From: Tannerellaceae bacterium
GTDB taxonomy: Bacteria; Bacteroidota; Bacteroidia; Bacteroidales; Tannerellaceae
Length of the DNA stretch: 64,000 nt
Direction of reading: 5' to 3'
Assembly: GCA_031288615.1 (NCBI GenBank)
Contig: JAITRC010000009.1
Coordinates: forward strand, 1-64,000
The position numbers were made by a program, and so were the translations under genes. The notes under the pieces are model-generated. The model did no database searches, was not told where the DNA came from, and saw nothing but the letters and a program-made list of their open reading frames with translations. Positions 33,951 through 44,600 of the stretch are shown here, one piece after another. The first letter of the stretch is position 1; each line of letters starts with the position of its first letter.

Positions 33951-36890
33951 ATGCCGGTTAAGCTGAACAAGGTAGCGAAAGCCTTGAATACAGGAGTTGG
34001 TACTCTTGGAAATATATTACGTGAGATGGGGCTTAACATTGAGGATAATCCCAATGAACGGGTCCCCGATGGTTTCATCTCTCCTCTCATTGATGAGTGT
34101 GCTAAGACTCTTTCACAACGGGAGCGTGACGATCTCTTGGCTCAACTCCTGCCGCAACCCGTCAAACCCAAAGAACCTCTTCCTGTCCCCGAACCGCAAG
34201 TTGTGGAAGAACCGCAGGTCGTGGAAGAAACGCAGGTTGTGGAAGAAACGGAAATAAAAACCGTCATTCCCGAAGAAATCAAACTTAAGCTCACCATTAT
34301 TGGGCGTACTGATAATATCGTCACCGAAGGCCGTCCGAAAAAAAACCCCAAAGCCAAAACCAACCCCAAGTCCAAAAAACCTCTCCCCGAAGCACCTCCC
34401 GAAGCACCTCCCGTCCCTATTGCCCCCGTCATCCCTCCCGAAGCACCTCCCGCCCCTATTGTTCCTGTCATCCCTCCCGTCGATGTTCCGCCGGTGCCTA
34501 TTCCTGAACCCGTTGTTCAACTTGTTACTCAACCTGTTGAGGAAGATACATCCCCTCAAATTGAACCTGACCTCCCTCCTATTTCTTCGGAGCCAAGTCT
34601 CGTACCGGAGCCAAGTCCCATACCGGAGCCAAGTCCCGTACCGGAGTCAAGTCCGGTGGATATGCCAAACACTCCCTTCCGGTTGGAACGAAAATCGGAT
34701 ATCGAATTCAAGGTCGTAGACAAAATAAACCTTGACACTATCCCCCAGCAAAACCGGCCTCGACGCAAGGGGAAAGACGAGCCGGCGACGGCTACACCCG
34801 CAACAGCACCAGGTACTGCCACCGACGAAGCCAAAAAGAAAAGAAAGCGCATCAAAAAAGATCGCGTAGACATCAACAATACGCCCGGTACCAACGTCCG
34901 GCCTTCTTCCATACAGCAACGGCCGCAGACGCAACAAAGCGGTTCTCCCAAACGCAAGCTTAAAAAACCTGTCAAACCAGACGCTACCAGCGAAGACATC
35001 CAGCGGCAAGTAAAGGAAACCCTCGCACAGCTCACCGCCAAAGGTAAGAGCAAAGCCTCCAAGCATCGCCGCGATAAACGTGAAGCTGCTGCCATCCGTG
35101 ACACCAGCCGGCAAGCACAGGAAGCGCAGGAAAGCCGGGTTCTCAAACTCACCGAGTTTGTCACCGCCAATGACCTCGCCAAGATGATGGATGCACCCGT
35201 CACGCAGGTTATCGCCACCTGTATGTCCATCGGCATCATGGTCTCCATCAACCAGCGTCTCGATGCGGAAACCATCAATATCGTGGCCGATGAATTTGGG
35301 TTCCGTACGGAGTACGTCAGTGCTGAGGTCGTCGAAGCTATCAAGTCCGACAATGAAGAAGAGGCTTCCGAAGACTATGTCGCCCGTCCTCCTATCGTAA
35401 CCGTCATGGGGCATGTAGACCACGGTAAAACATCCCTCCTTGATAACATCCGTAGTGCTAACGTCATCGCCGGTGAAGCCGGAGGCATCACCCAGCATAT
35501 CGGTGCTTACAACGTAAGCCTACCCAACGGACGGCACATCACTTTCCTTGACACGCCCGGTCACGAAGCCTTCACCGCCATGCGTGCTCGAGGTGCCAAG
35601 GCAACGGACATCGTCATCATCATCGTGGCGGCTGATGACAGTGTCATGCCGCAAACCGTTGAAGCCATCAATCATGCCTCCGCCGCGGGGGTACCCATCG
35701 TGTTTGCCATCAACAAGATCGATAAACCCGGAGCTAATCCCGAAAAGATCAAAGAGGAGCTGGCCAACATGAACTACCTCCTCGAAGAGTGGGGTGGCAA
35801 ATACCAGAGTCAGGATGTTTCTGCCAAGAAGGGTACCGGTATCGAAGAGTTGCTCGAAAAGGTGCTCCTCGAAGCCGACCTACTCGAACTCAAGGCCAAT
35901 CCTCAACGACGTGCCACCGGTACAATCATAGAATCCACTCTTGATAAAGGGCGGGGCTTCGTCGCTACGGTGCTGGTAAGCAATGGTACCCTTAAAGTAG
36001 GTGACATCGTATTGGCCGGTATACAGTATGGACGTATCAAGGCTATGTTCAACGAACGTAACCAGCGAGTCTCTGCTGCCGCACCTTCCGAGCCTGTACT
36101 TATACTTGGCTTGAACGGTGCACCCCAGGCCGGAGATACCTTCAATGTGCTTGAAACCGAACAGGAAGCTCGGGAAATAGCAAGCCGTCGAGAACAGCTT
36201 CAGCGTGAATTAGGGTTACGTACTCAAAAGATGCTTACGCTGGATGACATTGGGCGCCGTATTGCCATTGGTCGATTCCAAGAACTTAACGTCATTGTCA
36301 AGGGGGACGTCGACGGCTCTGTAGAAGCACTGTCCGACTCCCTTATCCGTCTTTCCACCGAAGAAATACAGGTCAACGTCATCCACAAAGCTGTCGGACA
36401 AATATCCGAGTCCGACGCGACCCTTGCGGCTACCTCCAATGCCATCATTATTGGTTTTCAGGTACGTCCTGCTCAGGCAGCCCGTCGAGTCGCTGAGAAA
36501 GAAGGCGTCGAAATCCGCCTTTATTCGGTCATTTACGATGCCATTGAGGAAGTCCGCTCCGCTATGGAGGGGATGCTCTCCCCTGAAATCAAGGAAGAGA
36601 TCACCGCCAATGTGGAAGTGCAACAGGTATTCAAAATCACCAAAGTTGGCATGGTGGCCGGTTGTATGGTGAAGGAAGGCAAGCTCAAACGTACCAACAA
36701 AATACGCCTTATTCGTGATGGTATTGTTATCCACACCGGCCTGTTGGGTTCTCTCAAACGATTCAAGGATGACGCTCGGGAAGTGGGTGCCGGACAAGAT
36801 TGCGGCCTCAACATCCAGAACTTTAATGACATTCAAGTCGGTGACGTGATTGAAGCCTATGAAGAAACAGAAGTCAAGAAAACACTTTAA
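33951..36890 (+). CDS. infB: Translation initiation factor IF-2
   Basis: A 979-residue protein. The N-terminal domain starts [19 protein letters not shown]. It is followed by a long Pro/Glu/Val linker with two kinds of tandem repeat (residues about 65-240) and a basic Lys/Arg-rich stretch, then the conserved IF-2 core: [15 protein letters not shown] (P-loop), [32 protein letters not shown], and the domain III-IV end. It delivers initiator tRNA. The expanded linker is longer than in most bacteria. It follows nusA by 32 bases. Confidence 0.97.
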   Translation: MPVKLNKVAKALNTGVGTLGNILREMGLNIEDNPNERVPDGFISPLIDECAKTLSQRERDDLLAQLLPQPVKPKEPLPVPEPQVVEEPQVVEETQVVEETEIKTVIPEEIKLKLTIIGRTDNIVTEGRPKKNPKAKTNPKSKKPLPEAPPEAPPVPIAPVIPPEAPPAPIVPVIPPVDVPPVPIPEPVVQLVTQPVEEDTSPQIEPDLPPISSEPSLVPEPSPIPEPSPVPESSPVDMPNTPFRLERKSDIEFKVVDKINLDTIPQQNRPRRKGKDEPATATPATAPGTATDEAKKKRKRIKKDRVDINNTPGTNVRPSSIQQRPQTQQSGSPKRKLKKPVKPDATSEDIQRQVKETLAQLTAKGKSKASKHRRDKREAAAIRDTSRQAQEAQESRVLKLTEFVTANDLAKMMDAPVTQVIATCMSIGIMVSINQRLDAETINIVADEFGFRTEYVSAEVVEAIKSDNEEEASEDYVARPPIVTVMGHVDHGKTSLLDNIRSANVIAGEAGGITQHIGAYNVSLPNGRHITFLDTPGHEAFTAMRARGAKATDIVIIIVAADDSVMPQTVEAINHASAAGVPIVFAINKIDKPGANPEKIKEELANMNYLLEEWGGKYQSQDVSAKKGTGIEELLEKVLLEADLLELKANPQRRATGTIIESTLDKGRGFVATVLVSNGTLKVGDIVLAGIQYGRIKAMFNERNQRVSAAAPSEPVLILGLNGAPQAGDTFNVLETEQEAREIASRREQLQRELGLRTQKMLTLDDIGRRIAIGRFQELNVIVKGDVDGSVEALSDSLIRLSTEEIQVNVIHKAVGQISESDATLAATSNAIIIGFQVRPAQAARRVAEKEGVEIRLYSVIYDAIEEVRSAMEGMLSPEIKEEITANVEVQQVFKITKVGMVAGCMVKEGKLKRTNKIRLIRDGIVIHTGLLGSLKRFKDDAREVGAGQDCGLNIQNFNDIQVGDVIEAYEETEVKKTL
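34399..34480 (+). repeat. 39-base tandem repeat inside infB linker
   Basis: Two imperfect 39-base units encoding EAPP-PI-PVIPP-type peptide, starting at about 34401 and 34440. Confidence 0.7.
34590..34661 (+). repeat. 18-base tandem repeat inside infB linker
   Basis: Four near-identical 18-base units encoding EPSxxP, frame-preserving, so unit-number change would shorten or lengthen the linker without disrupting IF-2. Confidence 0.85.
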
Positions 36891-36962
36891 TTAACAAATC
36901 TGTGAATTTTTACTATTGATAAAAACTACAGAACTTAACAAATCTGTGAATTTTTACTATTG
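36891..36962. repeat. 28-base perfect direct repeat between infB and the M24 gene
   Basis: Copies at 36891-36918 and 36935-36962, identical over 28 bases and separated by 16 bases. The second copy reaches the start region of the M24 peptidase gene. With only two copies and such a short spacer it is not a CRISPR array. Confidence 0.9.
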
Positions 36963-36977
36963 GCTGAGAAAACGAGA

Positions 36978-38150
36978 ATGCACTTAGAGGACGAGTATAG
37001 GGGGCGGTGGAGACGATTGCAGGAGGGTATGGCGACAGTGGGGGCGGATGGATGTATCGTATCTTCTGTCGTCAATTGGCTTTACTTGACCGGAAAGGTG
37101 ATGAGCGGGTTTGCTTACTTGCCGGCAGAAGGTGAGCCTTGGTTCTTCATCAAGCGACCGGTAAACGAACAGGGAGAGCGTGTCCGGTACATCCGCAAGC
37201 CGGAGGATATTCCGGCCTGGCTAAAAGAAGCAGGTGTTCCTTTGCCGGAGAAGTTGCTCCTTGAAGCCGATGAGTTACCGTATAGCGAATACGTCCGTCT
37301 CGAAGGAATATTTCACCCCAAAGCCACAGGTAATGCCACGGCGCTTTTCCGTTCCGTCCGCCGTATCAAGACGGACTATGAATTGGCGCTTTTCCGTCTT
37401 GGCGGAAAGGCTCACACGTTAGCCTATCAGGCAATACCCGACCTCTTCACTCCTGGCATGAAGGAAACGGAATTGCAATGGGAAATAGAGCGAGTGATGC
37501 GTCGGTGCGGTTGTATGGGGCTTATCCGTACGTTCGGTGCTTCGATGGAGATTTTCATGGGGAGTGTCTTGACGGGAGATAACGCAGAGACACCCTCTCC
37601 CTACGATTTTGCACTTGGTGGTGGAGGTGTTGACCTTTCTCTGCCCATAGGGGGCAACGGAACAACCATTGAGAAAGGGATGTCCGTCATGGTAGACATT
37701 GGTGGGACGGTGACGCCCTACATTACGGACATGACACGGGTGTTTTCTTACGGCCGTTTACCGGATAAAGCCTATCAAGCGCATCAGGTTGCCACTACTA
37801 TACAAGAAGTTGTCTCCGAGTTGGCGGTGCCGGGCGCTGCTTGTTCGGAGTTATATGACGCCGCCCTTCGTATCGCCTCTAAGGAGGGATTGGAGGACTG
37901 CTTCATGGGGACAAAACAGAAAGCTCAGTTCATAGGGCACGGTATCGGTTTGCACCTGAACGAAAGTCCTATCCTTTCGCATCGCTCAAAAGACACCATA
38001 GAGAAAGGTATGGTATTTGCCCTTGAGCCAAAGTTCGTCCTGCCGGGCTTCGGCGCCGTGGGAATAGAAAACAGCTTCATCGTCCACGAACACGGCCTGG
38101 AAAAGATCACCACCGCCGAAGAACAGATTCTGCCCTTCCACAAATCTTGA
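36978..38150 (+). CDS. M24-family metallopeptidase (Xaa-Pro peptidase-like)
   Basis: About 390 residues with the pita-bread metal ligands in order: VDIGGTVTPYITDMTRVFSY (two Asp), FIGHGIGLHLNESP (His), FALEPKFV and AVGIENSF (two Glu). An N-terminal creatinase-like domain (residues about 1-140) precedes them, so an aminopeptidase P/prolidase-type role on X-Pro bonds or a related peptide is likely. ATG 36978 is preferred to TTG 36960, which lies in the direct repeat. It is followed by folK after 6 bases. Confidence 0.87.
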   Translation: MHLEDEYRGRWRRLQEGMATVGADGCIVSSVVNWLYLTGKVMSGFAYLPAEGEPWFFIKRPVNEQGERVRYIRKPEDIPAWLKEAGVPLPEKLLLEADELPYSEYVRLEGIFHPKATGNATALFRSVRRIKTDYELALFRLGGKAHTLAYQAIPDLFTPGMKETELQWEIERVMRRCGCMGLIRTFGASMEIFMGSVLTGDNAETPSPYDFALGGGGVDLSLPIGGNGTTIEKGMSVMVDIGGTVTPYITDMTRVFSYGRLPDKAYQAHQVATTIQEVVSELAVPGAACSELYDAALRIASKEGLEDCFMGTKQKAQFIGHGIGLHLNESPILSHRSKDTIEKGMVFALEPKFVLPGFGAVGIENSFIVHEHGLEKITTAEEQILPFHKS

Positions 38151-38156
38151 CTCACC

Positions 38157-38609
38157 TTGCGTACGCTACTCGGATTAGGGTCCAACCTCGGTAACCGCCG
38201 TGCCTTTCTGGTACGTGCTGCCGCAAGGCTAGCTGAGTGTAGCGGAGACCTCGTCATACTCTCCTCTTTTTACGAAACGGTGCCTTGGGGCTATGACTCG
38301 GAGAACCATTTTCTCAACGCCGCCCTACTCCTCGAAACCCCGCTCGCTCCCGAAGAGTTACTCAGTTCCATTCACCGTATCGAAAATGAACTAGGGCGAC
38401 AACGCACCCACACTTCTTATACCGACCGTACCATTGACATTGACATCCTCCTTTACGACAATATCATCCTCCATACACCTACCCTCACCATACCGCATCC
38501 TCTGATGCACCTCCGGCAATTCACCCTCAAACCCCTTGTGGAGATTGCCCCCGACTATGTACATCCCGTGCTGCAACAAACTCTTCTGCAACTCTACGAA
38601 ACATTATAG
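38157..38609 (+). CDS. folK: 6-hydroxymethyl-7,8-dihydropterin pyrophosphokinase
   Basis: A 150-residue protein. Landmarks are LLGLGSNLGNRRAFL, SSFYETVPWGY, FLNAALLLETPL, RQRTHTSYTDRTIDIDILLY and the ending IPHPLMHLRQFTLKPLVEIA. It transfers pyrophosphate from ATP to the pterin in folate synthesis. The start is TTG 38157, just 6 bases after the M24 gene, so the two are likely one transcript; no ATG gives the family's N-terminus. Confidence 0.93.
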   Translation: MRTLLGLGSNLGNRRAFLVRAAARLAECSGDLVILSSFYETVPWGYDSENHFLNAALLLETPLAPEELLSSIHRIENELGRQRTHTSYTDRTIDIDILLYDNIILHTPTLTIPHPLMHLRQFTLKPLVEIAPDYVHPVLQQTLLQLYETL

Positions 38610-38640
38610 TCACTCTTATCCGTCTTATCCGAAAAATGCT

Positions 38641-38648
38641 TACCTTTG
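38641..38648 (+). promoter_or_regulatory. -7 box (TACCTTTG) of the sigma-factor gene
   Basis: Exact TAnnTTTG, 93 bases before ATG 38734. It leaves a leader of about 80 bases. Confidence 0.55.
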
Positions 38649-38733
38649 CCTCCGGTAAGTATTGGTTGTATCATCTAAAAAGAGTTCGCCTATTGCGCAT
38701 CATTACTCCGTTTCACCAAAGATTAGAGAAGTA

Positions 38734-39327
38734 ATGGGTACATACAAGCAAATGAACGATGAAAGTTTGATCGTTCTCTATGCGAAAGGCGATAATGACG
38801 CTTTTGATGTTTTGTTGGATCGTTTGAAAGGTGGTTTGTTCACCTATATCTCCTACCATGTCCGTAACCGCGATGTAGCGGAGGATATTTTTCAGGAGAC
38901 TTTCGTGAAAGTAATCACCACCGTCCGGCAGGGAAAGTATACGGAAACAGGTAAGTTCAAAGCTTGGGTAACACGTATCGCCCACAATCTTATCATTGAC
39001 TATTTCCGGCAGGAGCGTAGTGAAAATCACGTGTCCAATGACGAAACAGAGAGTGATCTCTTCAATAATGCCAAGCTTTGCGATGGAACCATTGAAGATG
39101 AATTGGTCTACACCCAAGTGATGACCGACGTGCGGAAACTAATCCGTTTCTTACCCGACAATCAACGGGAAGTGCTGGAGATGCGCTATTACCTGAATCT
39201 CTCTTTCAAGGAGATAGCCGAACAAACCGGTGTAAGTATCAATACCGCATTAGGGAGGATGCGGTATGCCATACTGAACATGAGGCGGATGGCCGCCGAA
39301 CACAACGTAGAGTTATCCCTCTCTTAA
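38734..39327 (+). CDS. ECF-type RNA polymerase sigma factor
   Basis: About 197 residues. Region 2 is seen as YISYHVRNRDVAEDIFQETF with the downstream FKAWVTRIAHNLIIDYFR, and region 4 as LIRFLPDNQREVLEMRYYLN with SFKEIAEQTGVSINTALGRM. It should direct RNA polymerase to a small regulon. The longer frame beginning at TTG 38662 is less likely, because ATG 38734 matches the usual start of this family (MNDESLIVLYAKGD). No anti-sigma factor follows; a TlpA-like gene does. Confidence 0.9.
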   Translation: MGTYKQMNDESLIVLYAKGDNDAFDVLLDRLKGGLFTYISYHVRNRDVAEDIFQETFVKVITTVRQGKYTETGKFKAWVTRIAHNLIIDYFRQERSENHVSNDETESDLFNNAKLCDGTIEDELVYTQVMTDVRKLIRFLPDNQREVLEMRYYLNLSFKEIAEQTGVSINTALGRMRYAILNMRRMAAEHNVELSLS

Positions 39328-39347
39328 GTAGCCTGTATGTAAGTAAT

Positions 39348-39839
39348 ATGAAAAAAACAATACTTTCCCTCACCCTCCTGCTCGGCAGTTTGGGGATAGC
39401 TTCGGCGGAAAAGTTTATTGACGTGGAGTTATCAGACCCTTCGGGGAAAAAGCACAAGCTGTCGGAGTATGTAGGGCATGGAAAGCCCGTCCTGCTGGAC
39501 TTTTGGGCGTCGTGGTGTGGCCCTTGCCGTGAGGAGATGCCCACAATGATAGAACTGTATGCCAAACATAAGGGGAAGCTTGAAATTGTCGGCATATCCC
39601 TTGACAGGTCAATGGACGCCTGGCGAAGAGGTATCACCGATCTGCAGATCACCTGGCCGCAGCTCTCCGATTTGAAGTTCTGGCACAATGAAGCCGCCGT
39701 GCGTTATAAGGTACGTAGTATCCCGCACCTCATCCTCATCGGGGCAGATGGAACGATACTCGCTAACGGCATTTACGGTCAAAAGCTTCAGGAAAAGATC
39801 GCCGAGACGCTCAAACAGCCGGTATCGACTATGCAATGA
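39348..39839 (+). CDS. TlpA/ResA-like periplasmic thioredoxin
   Basis: A 163-residue exported protein (signal peptide ending near SLGIASA). The thioredoxin fold has DFWASWCGPCREEMP, giving the CGPC active site, then EIVGISLDRS and the cis-Pro loop SIPHLILIGADG. A disulfide reductase role in the cell envelope is likely. It follows the sigma factor by 20 bases and overlaps the next gene by 4. Confidence 0.92.
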   Translation: MKKTILSLTLLLGSLGIASAEKFIDVELSDPSGKKHKLSEYVGHGKPVLLDFWASWCGPCREEMPTMIELYAKHKGKLEIVGISLDRSMDAWRRGITDLQITWPQLSDLKFWHNEAAVRYKVRSIPHLILIGADGTILANGIYGQKLQEKIAETLKQPVSTMQ

Positions 39840-41263
39840 AACCGCATTTGCCGGTCGTAATAGCTATTGTCTTGTGGGCGGTAGTTGGCTGTGAGGGGTT
39901 TGAAGAGAAGTATGCCCTCGGCACAGGCTACCGTTTGTCTTTCTCTGCCGATACACTGTCTTTCGACACACTATTCAGTGCTGTCGCCTCCCCCACCCGC
40001 ACCTTAATGGTGTACAATCGTTACGATCGTGCACTTGATATTGCCTCCATCCGCCTTGAAAGAGCGGGGCAGACCGGTTTTCGTATCAACGTGGATGGGC
40101 GTAAGGGAACCTATTTCGAACACGTAAGCCTCCGTTCCGGCGATAGCCTTTACATCCTTGTCGAGGTAACTCTTCCTTCTAACGACTCCCCTTTACCGCA
40201 ACTTACTACCGACCACCTCAGCTTCGTCCTCAATGGGCAGAGCCAGTCCGTCCGTCTTGAAGCCTATGGACAAGACGTCACGCTCCTCCGTGGCGGACAT
40301 ACTTTTCGTTCCGACACAACGCTACTTGCCGAACGCCCTTTCCTGATCCACGACAGCCTTGTCGTCGCCGCCGGTGCAACGCTTCGTCTCACCGCCGGAA
40401 CTACATTCTATCTGCATGACCGTGCTAATCTCGTGATACGAGGAACGCTCATCGCTGAAGGCACCGGTGAAGACCCCATTACCTTACGCGGCGACCGCCT
40501 CGACTATGTCCTCACCCCCATCCTTCTTTACGACAGTGAGCCTGCTCAATGGGGAGGCATCACCTTTCATCCCACAAGTAGCAACAACGTCCTCTGTCAT
40601 ACCCTCATCCGTAACAGTTCTTCCGGACTTGCTTTCCTACCCTCCTCTCCCGAAGCATCAGACTTGATACTCTCCCACTGTCAGCTCACCAACACCGACG
40701 GTAATCTGCTGGACGCCGTCAATTGGAAAATGGAGATCTCCGATACGGAGTTAACCAATGCCGCCGGCACCGTCGTCCGTCTTGCCGGCGGTAATTATCA
40801 GTTCATCCATTGCACCATCGCCAATCATTTCCTTTTCGGCAGGAGCGATACCGCCTCTTATGCCTTATCCCTATCCAATCAACAGTCACCACTTGACGTC
40901 TCTTTCGACAATTGCCTCATCGATGGAAGGCATGGATCAGGCCTCGAACTTTCTTTTGAGGAGACCCATGGCATTCCTTTTGAGTATCGCTTCAATCATT
41001 GTGTCATCAAGGCTAACGCCGATAGTCTCTCTGCCCATCAATCCGACTGTATTTTTATCACCGAAAGCCCGCTTTACCGTAAAAGAGGGCGGACAGAAGA
41101 CAAGTACACCTTCGACTTTCGTTTAGACACCCTTACCGCTCCGGGTGTCGGGAAGGCTGATCCCGACATTTCTGTCCATTATCCCGTAGACCGTTACGGT
41201 GTCAGCCGTCTTGATGGAGATAATGCCCCCACCATCGGCGCTTACGAGTTTGACAAAGAATAA
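39836..41263 (+). CDS. Lipoprotein with predicted right-handed beta-helix
   Basis: A 475-residue predicted lipoprotein (signal helix then VVGCEGFEEKY, lipobox Cys19). Residues about 40-155 resemble an Ig-like domain (VSLRSGDSLYILVEVTLPSN). From about 180 onward regular short turns such as LVIRGTLIAEGTGEDPITLR and CQLTNTDGNLLDAVNWKMEI fit a right-handed parallel beta-helix of the pectate-lyase-like type. No catalytic residues are evident. It overlaps the TlpA gene by 4 bases, so it may be co-expressed with the ECF sigma factor. Confidence 0.7.
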   Translation: MKPHLPVVIAIVLWAVVGCEGFEEKYALGTGYRLSFSADTLSFDTLFSAVASPTRTLMVYNRYDRALDIASIRLERAGQTGFRINVDGRKGTYFEHVSLRSGDSLYILVEVTLPSNDSPLPQLTTDHLSFVLNGQSQSVRLEAYGQDVTLLRGGHTFRSDTTLLAERPFLIHDSLVVAAGATLRLTAGTTFYLHDRANLVIRGTLIAEGTGEDPITLRGDRLDYVLTPILLYDSEPAQWGGITFHPTSSNNVLCHTLIRNSSSGLAFLPSSPEASDLILSHCQLTNTDGNLLDAVNWKMEISDTELTNAAGTVVRLAGGNYQFIHCTIANHFLFGRSDTASYALSLSNQQSPLDVSFDNCLIDGRHGSGLELSFEETHGIPFEYRFNHCVIKANADSLSAHQSDCIFITESPLYRKRGRTEDKYTFDFRLDTLTAPGVGKADPDISVHYPVDRYGVSRLDGDNAPTIGAYEFDKE

Positions 41264-41301
41264 TCGCACGGCTGGAGTCAAAAGACTGCCACACCGTGCG
41301 A
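41264..41301. terminator. Bidirectional terminator between convergent genes
   Basis: Perfect 8-base stem TCGCACGG/CCGTGCGA with an inner AGTC-AAAA-GACT stem. It begins right at the stop of the beta-helix gene and lies 29 bases beyond the stop of the PII-like gene on the other strand, where the following tract is T-rich. Confidence 0.7.
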
Positions 41302-41329
41302 CACACAAAAAACACTACAGGAAAATCCT

Positions 41330-41623
41330 TTAAATGGCCTGCTCTACACTCCAGACAAAAGCGCGTAGTCCTTGCGCTTCGGTAGCCACATCAAGTGCAT
41401 GTAGCTCTTCAAGGAAAAGAGGGACTCGTTCGGCGTCAATCACAGCAAGGATAGCTGAGTTCAACGTAGGCCAGGCATGGCTACCGAAGTGCGGTTCACC
41501 GCTACGGCTACCCCGTCCTTGAACAACATCCCACCGCGTAAAACCCCGTATATAGTTGCGTTTCATGACATCAAGAATAGCTTCGTAGTATGCCTGATTG
41601 AACGTGATAAATACTGATTTCAT
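41330..41623 (-). CDS. Small PII-like protein at the end of the efflux operon
   Basis: A 97-residue protein starting MKSVFITFNQAYYEAILDVM and containing RGFTRWDVVQGRGSRSGEPH, then SAILAVIDAERVPLFLEELH. The alternating strand-helix order and the G-x-G-S-x-x-G-E-P-H segment resemble the PII-like fold. It lies 9 bases after the RND permease gene and should be co-transcribed. Like small PII-like proteins next to some metal efflux pumps, it may sense a ligand or regulate the pump; this is inference. Confidence 0.65.
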   Translation of the reverse strand: MKSVFITFNQAYYEAILDVMKRNYIRGFTRWDVVQGRGSRSGEPHFGSHAWPTLNSAILAVIDAERVPLFLEELHALDVATEAQGLRAFVWSVEQAI

Positions 41624-41632
41624 AATCGCGTT

Positions 41633-44600
41633 TTAATTGTTATGTGCACGTAATTGTTTGGCCAACTTGCGGCGACGGCGCTTAATACCGTTGGCCGCAA
41701 AGACAGTATAAAGCGTAGGCACAATGATAAGTGTGATAAGTGTAGACACTGCCAGCCCCCATGCTACCGTCATACCCATCGGCCGCCACATCTCGGCACC
41801 TTCCCCCGTGCCTATAGCCATCGGCACCATACCCAAGATCGTCGTCAACGACGTCATCAATACCGGCCGTAGCCTTGACTTGCCCGCCGCCGTAGCCGCC
41901 TTGATTACCGTCATACCCCGTTCGCGGAAGAGGATAATATGGTCTACCAGCACGATCCCGTTCTTCACCACAATCCCGATTAGCATGATCAGCCCGATTA
42001 ACGCCATCACACCCAGCGGTGTATGGGTCAACGACAATCCGAACAGAACCCCCGTGAAGGCAAATGGTATTGAAAACATAATGACGAAGGGGTCTACCAG
42101 CGATTCAAACTGCGAAGCCATCACTATAAACACCAGGATAATTATCAGCCCCATCAACAGCCCAAGGTCGCCGAAGGTGTCCTGTTGCTCTTCGTATGTC
42201 CCCCCTAACTGCCACGAGATTTCCGACGGTATATCCATCTCCCGCATCTCCTTATTGGCCGCACTCACTATATCACTCAGCACCGCCCCCGGTGCGGCCA
42301 CCGCCGACACCGTAATTACCCTCTCCCTGTTCTTACGTTCAATCGTCGGCGGCACAAGGCGTTCCACCACCTTACCCACCTCACCGATACGTACTCCCTT
42401 ACCTTCCGCATTGTACACAAGGATATTCTCTATATCCTCCACCGACTGCCTGAATTGCGGCGCAAAGCTGACGCGGATGTCGTATTCGTCCCCGTCTTCA
42501 CGGTACAGCGACGCCGTCTGTCCGTTTATCCTATTACGTAGGAAGGTAGAGGCGGTAGATATATTCAGCCCGTTGAGTGCCAGTTTTTCCCTATCGAAAT
42601 CCACCTGGTATTCGGGGATATAATCCTTTCGACTGATATTCACCTGCGAAATACCCTCATATGTCTTCAGCCGTTCGCTGATGTCCGCCGCCACACGGTC
42701 AGTCAGGTCGAAGTCAAAGCCGTAAATCTCCACATCTACCGCCGTTTCTCCTCCCATCATACTCATCCCGCCTCCGGCAAGTACTTCATACGTCTTGATT
42801 TCGCTATAATCATCCAAGTCTTCACGCATTCTCTGACAAATTTCCGTCAGCCCACGTACCTTCCCTTTCTTCTCCCCTACCTTGGGTCTGTTTTTCACAT
42901 TATACAGCCGAATATCAAATTCTATGAAGTGTGTCCCGTTGTCCGACAGTTGCGCAAACGTATTGTCTGTGTCCGCCATCCCTTCGCTGAAGCTGATCAT
43001 TTGTATTTCGGGATACTTCTTCACAAACTCGTCGTTAATCTTCATCGCCAGCTCCCGCGTAATCTCTTGACGCGTCCCGATTGGCAGTTCAATATTGATC
43101 CCTACCCGCGAATTATCGTTCGTCGGCAAGAACTCCGTCTTGATACCCGGTAGTAGCATCATACTTCCCACAAACAGTACGAGTGCCGACCCGAGTATTA
43201 TCTTTCTATGTCTCACACACCAGTTCACCAGCCGCGAATAGGCCTCGTCCAGCCCATCGAAGGCGTTTTCTATCGGTGTAAGTATCTTCTCCTGCAGACG
43301 CCCCTTTCTCGGATTCAGCCGCATCATCTGCGAGCACAGCATCGGTGTCAACGTCAACGATGCCAATAAAGAGATTATTATCGTGATACTGATGATCCAC
43401 CCTAATTGACGGAACATAATCCCTGCCATCCCACTAATCATCGTCAACGGTAGGAACACTGCCAATATCGTTAGCGTCGACGCCATTACCGCTACACCCA
43501 CTTCATTCGTCCCATGTATCGCTGCTTGCTTGGGCGCGCTCCCCCGTTCTATATGCGTCGTGATGTTCTCCAACACCACAATCGCATCATCCACCACCAT
43601 CCCGATAGCTATCGATAATGAGCTAAGCGAAATGATATTCAACGTATTCCCCGTCCCGTATAGGTACGCAAATGCCGCGATGAGCGAAATCGGTATCGTC
43701 AGTGCAATGATAAACGTCGCCCTCCAACGCTGTAAGAACACATACACCACAATCATCACGATTATCAACGCCAGCAACACCGTCTCCACCAGCGTATTCA
43801 CCGTGTTCAGGATATTATCCGACGTATCCATCATGATTGACAGCTTCACATCGCTCGGAAGCGCCGCCTCTATTTCCGGCAGCCTTTTCTTTATCTCCTT
43901 TATTATATTTACACTATTCGCCCCCGATTGCTTTTGGATCACTATCAACCCGCCTCTTTCCCCATTGTTGTAGCTTTCCTGCGTGCGCTCTTCTACTGCA
44001 TCCTCTACTGTCGCCACATCCTTCAGGTACACCGTCTTTCCGTTCCGCGACCCCACCACCAGGTCCAGCATCTCTTTTGCATCCTCAAATTCCCCCTGCA
44101 CTCGAAGCGAATAGGTGTTACTCCCAATGTCTATACTTCCCCCCGGAGTATTCCGATTCTCCTGTGCAATGATACCTGATATCCCTTCTATCGTCAGCCG
44201 GTACGCTTCCAGCTTCTGCGGATCACAATATACCTGAACCTCCCTGATAGCGGTACCCGCTATTGACACTGCACCTACCCCCTTTATCCGTGCCAGCGTA
44301 TTGGCCACCCTATCGTCCAATATCTTGTATAACCCCCTCGTACTCTCTTTTGCCGACACCGTCAGCATCATGATTGGGATATCCTCTGTGCTGAACTTGA
44401 AAATCACCGGATTCTGGACGTTATCCGGCAGTGCCGTTTCCACCATATCCAGTTTATCTCGAACGTCGTTCGTGGCTACATCAATATCCGTCCCGTATTC
44501 AAACTCCAGAGTGATTATCGAAATGTTCTCCCGCGATTGCGATACGACCTCCTTCAAGTCACTTACGCTGTTGAGCACATTTTCCAACGGCTTCGTCACG

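Noticed and set aside
36891..36962. CRISPR-like pair of 28-base repeats.
   Set aside because: There are only two copies and the spacer is 16 bases; no cas genes are near.
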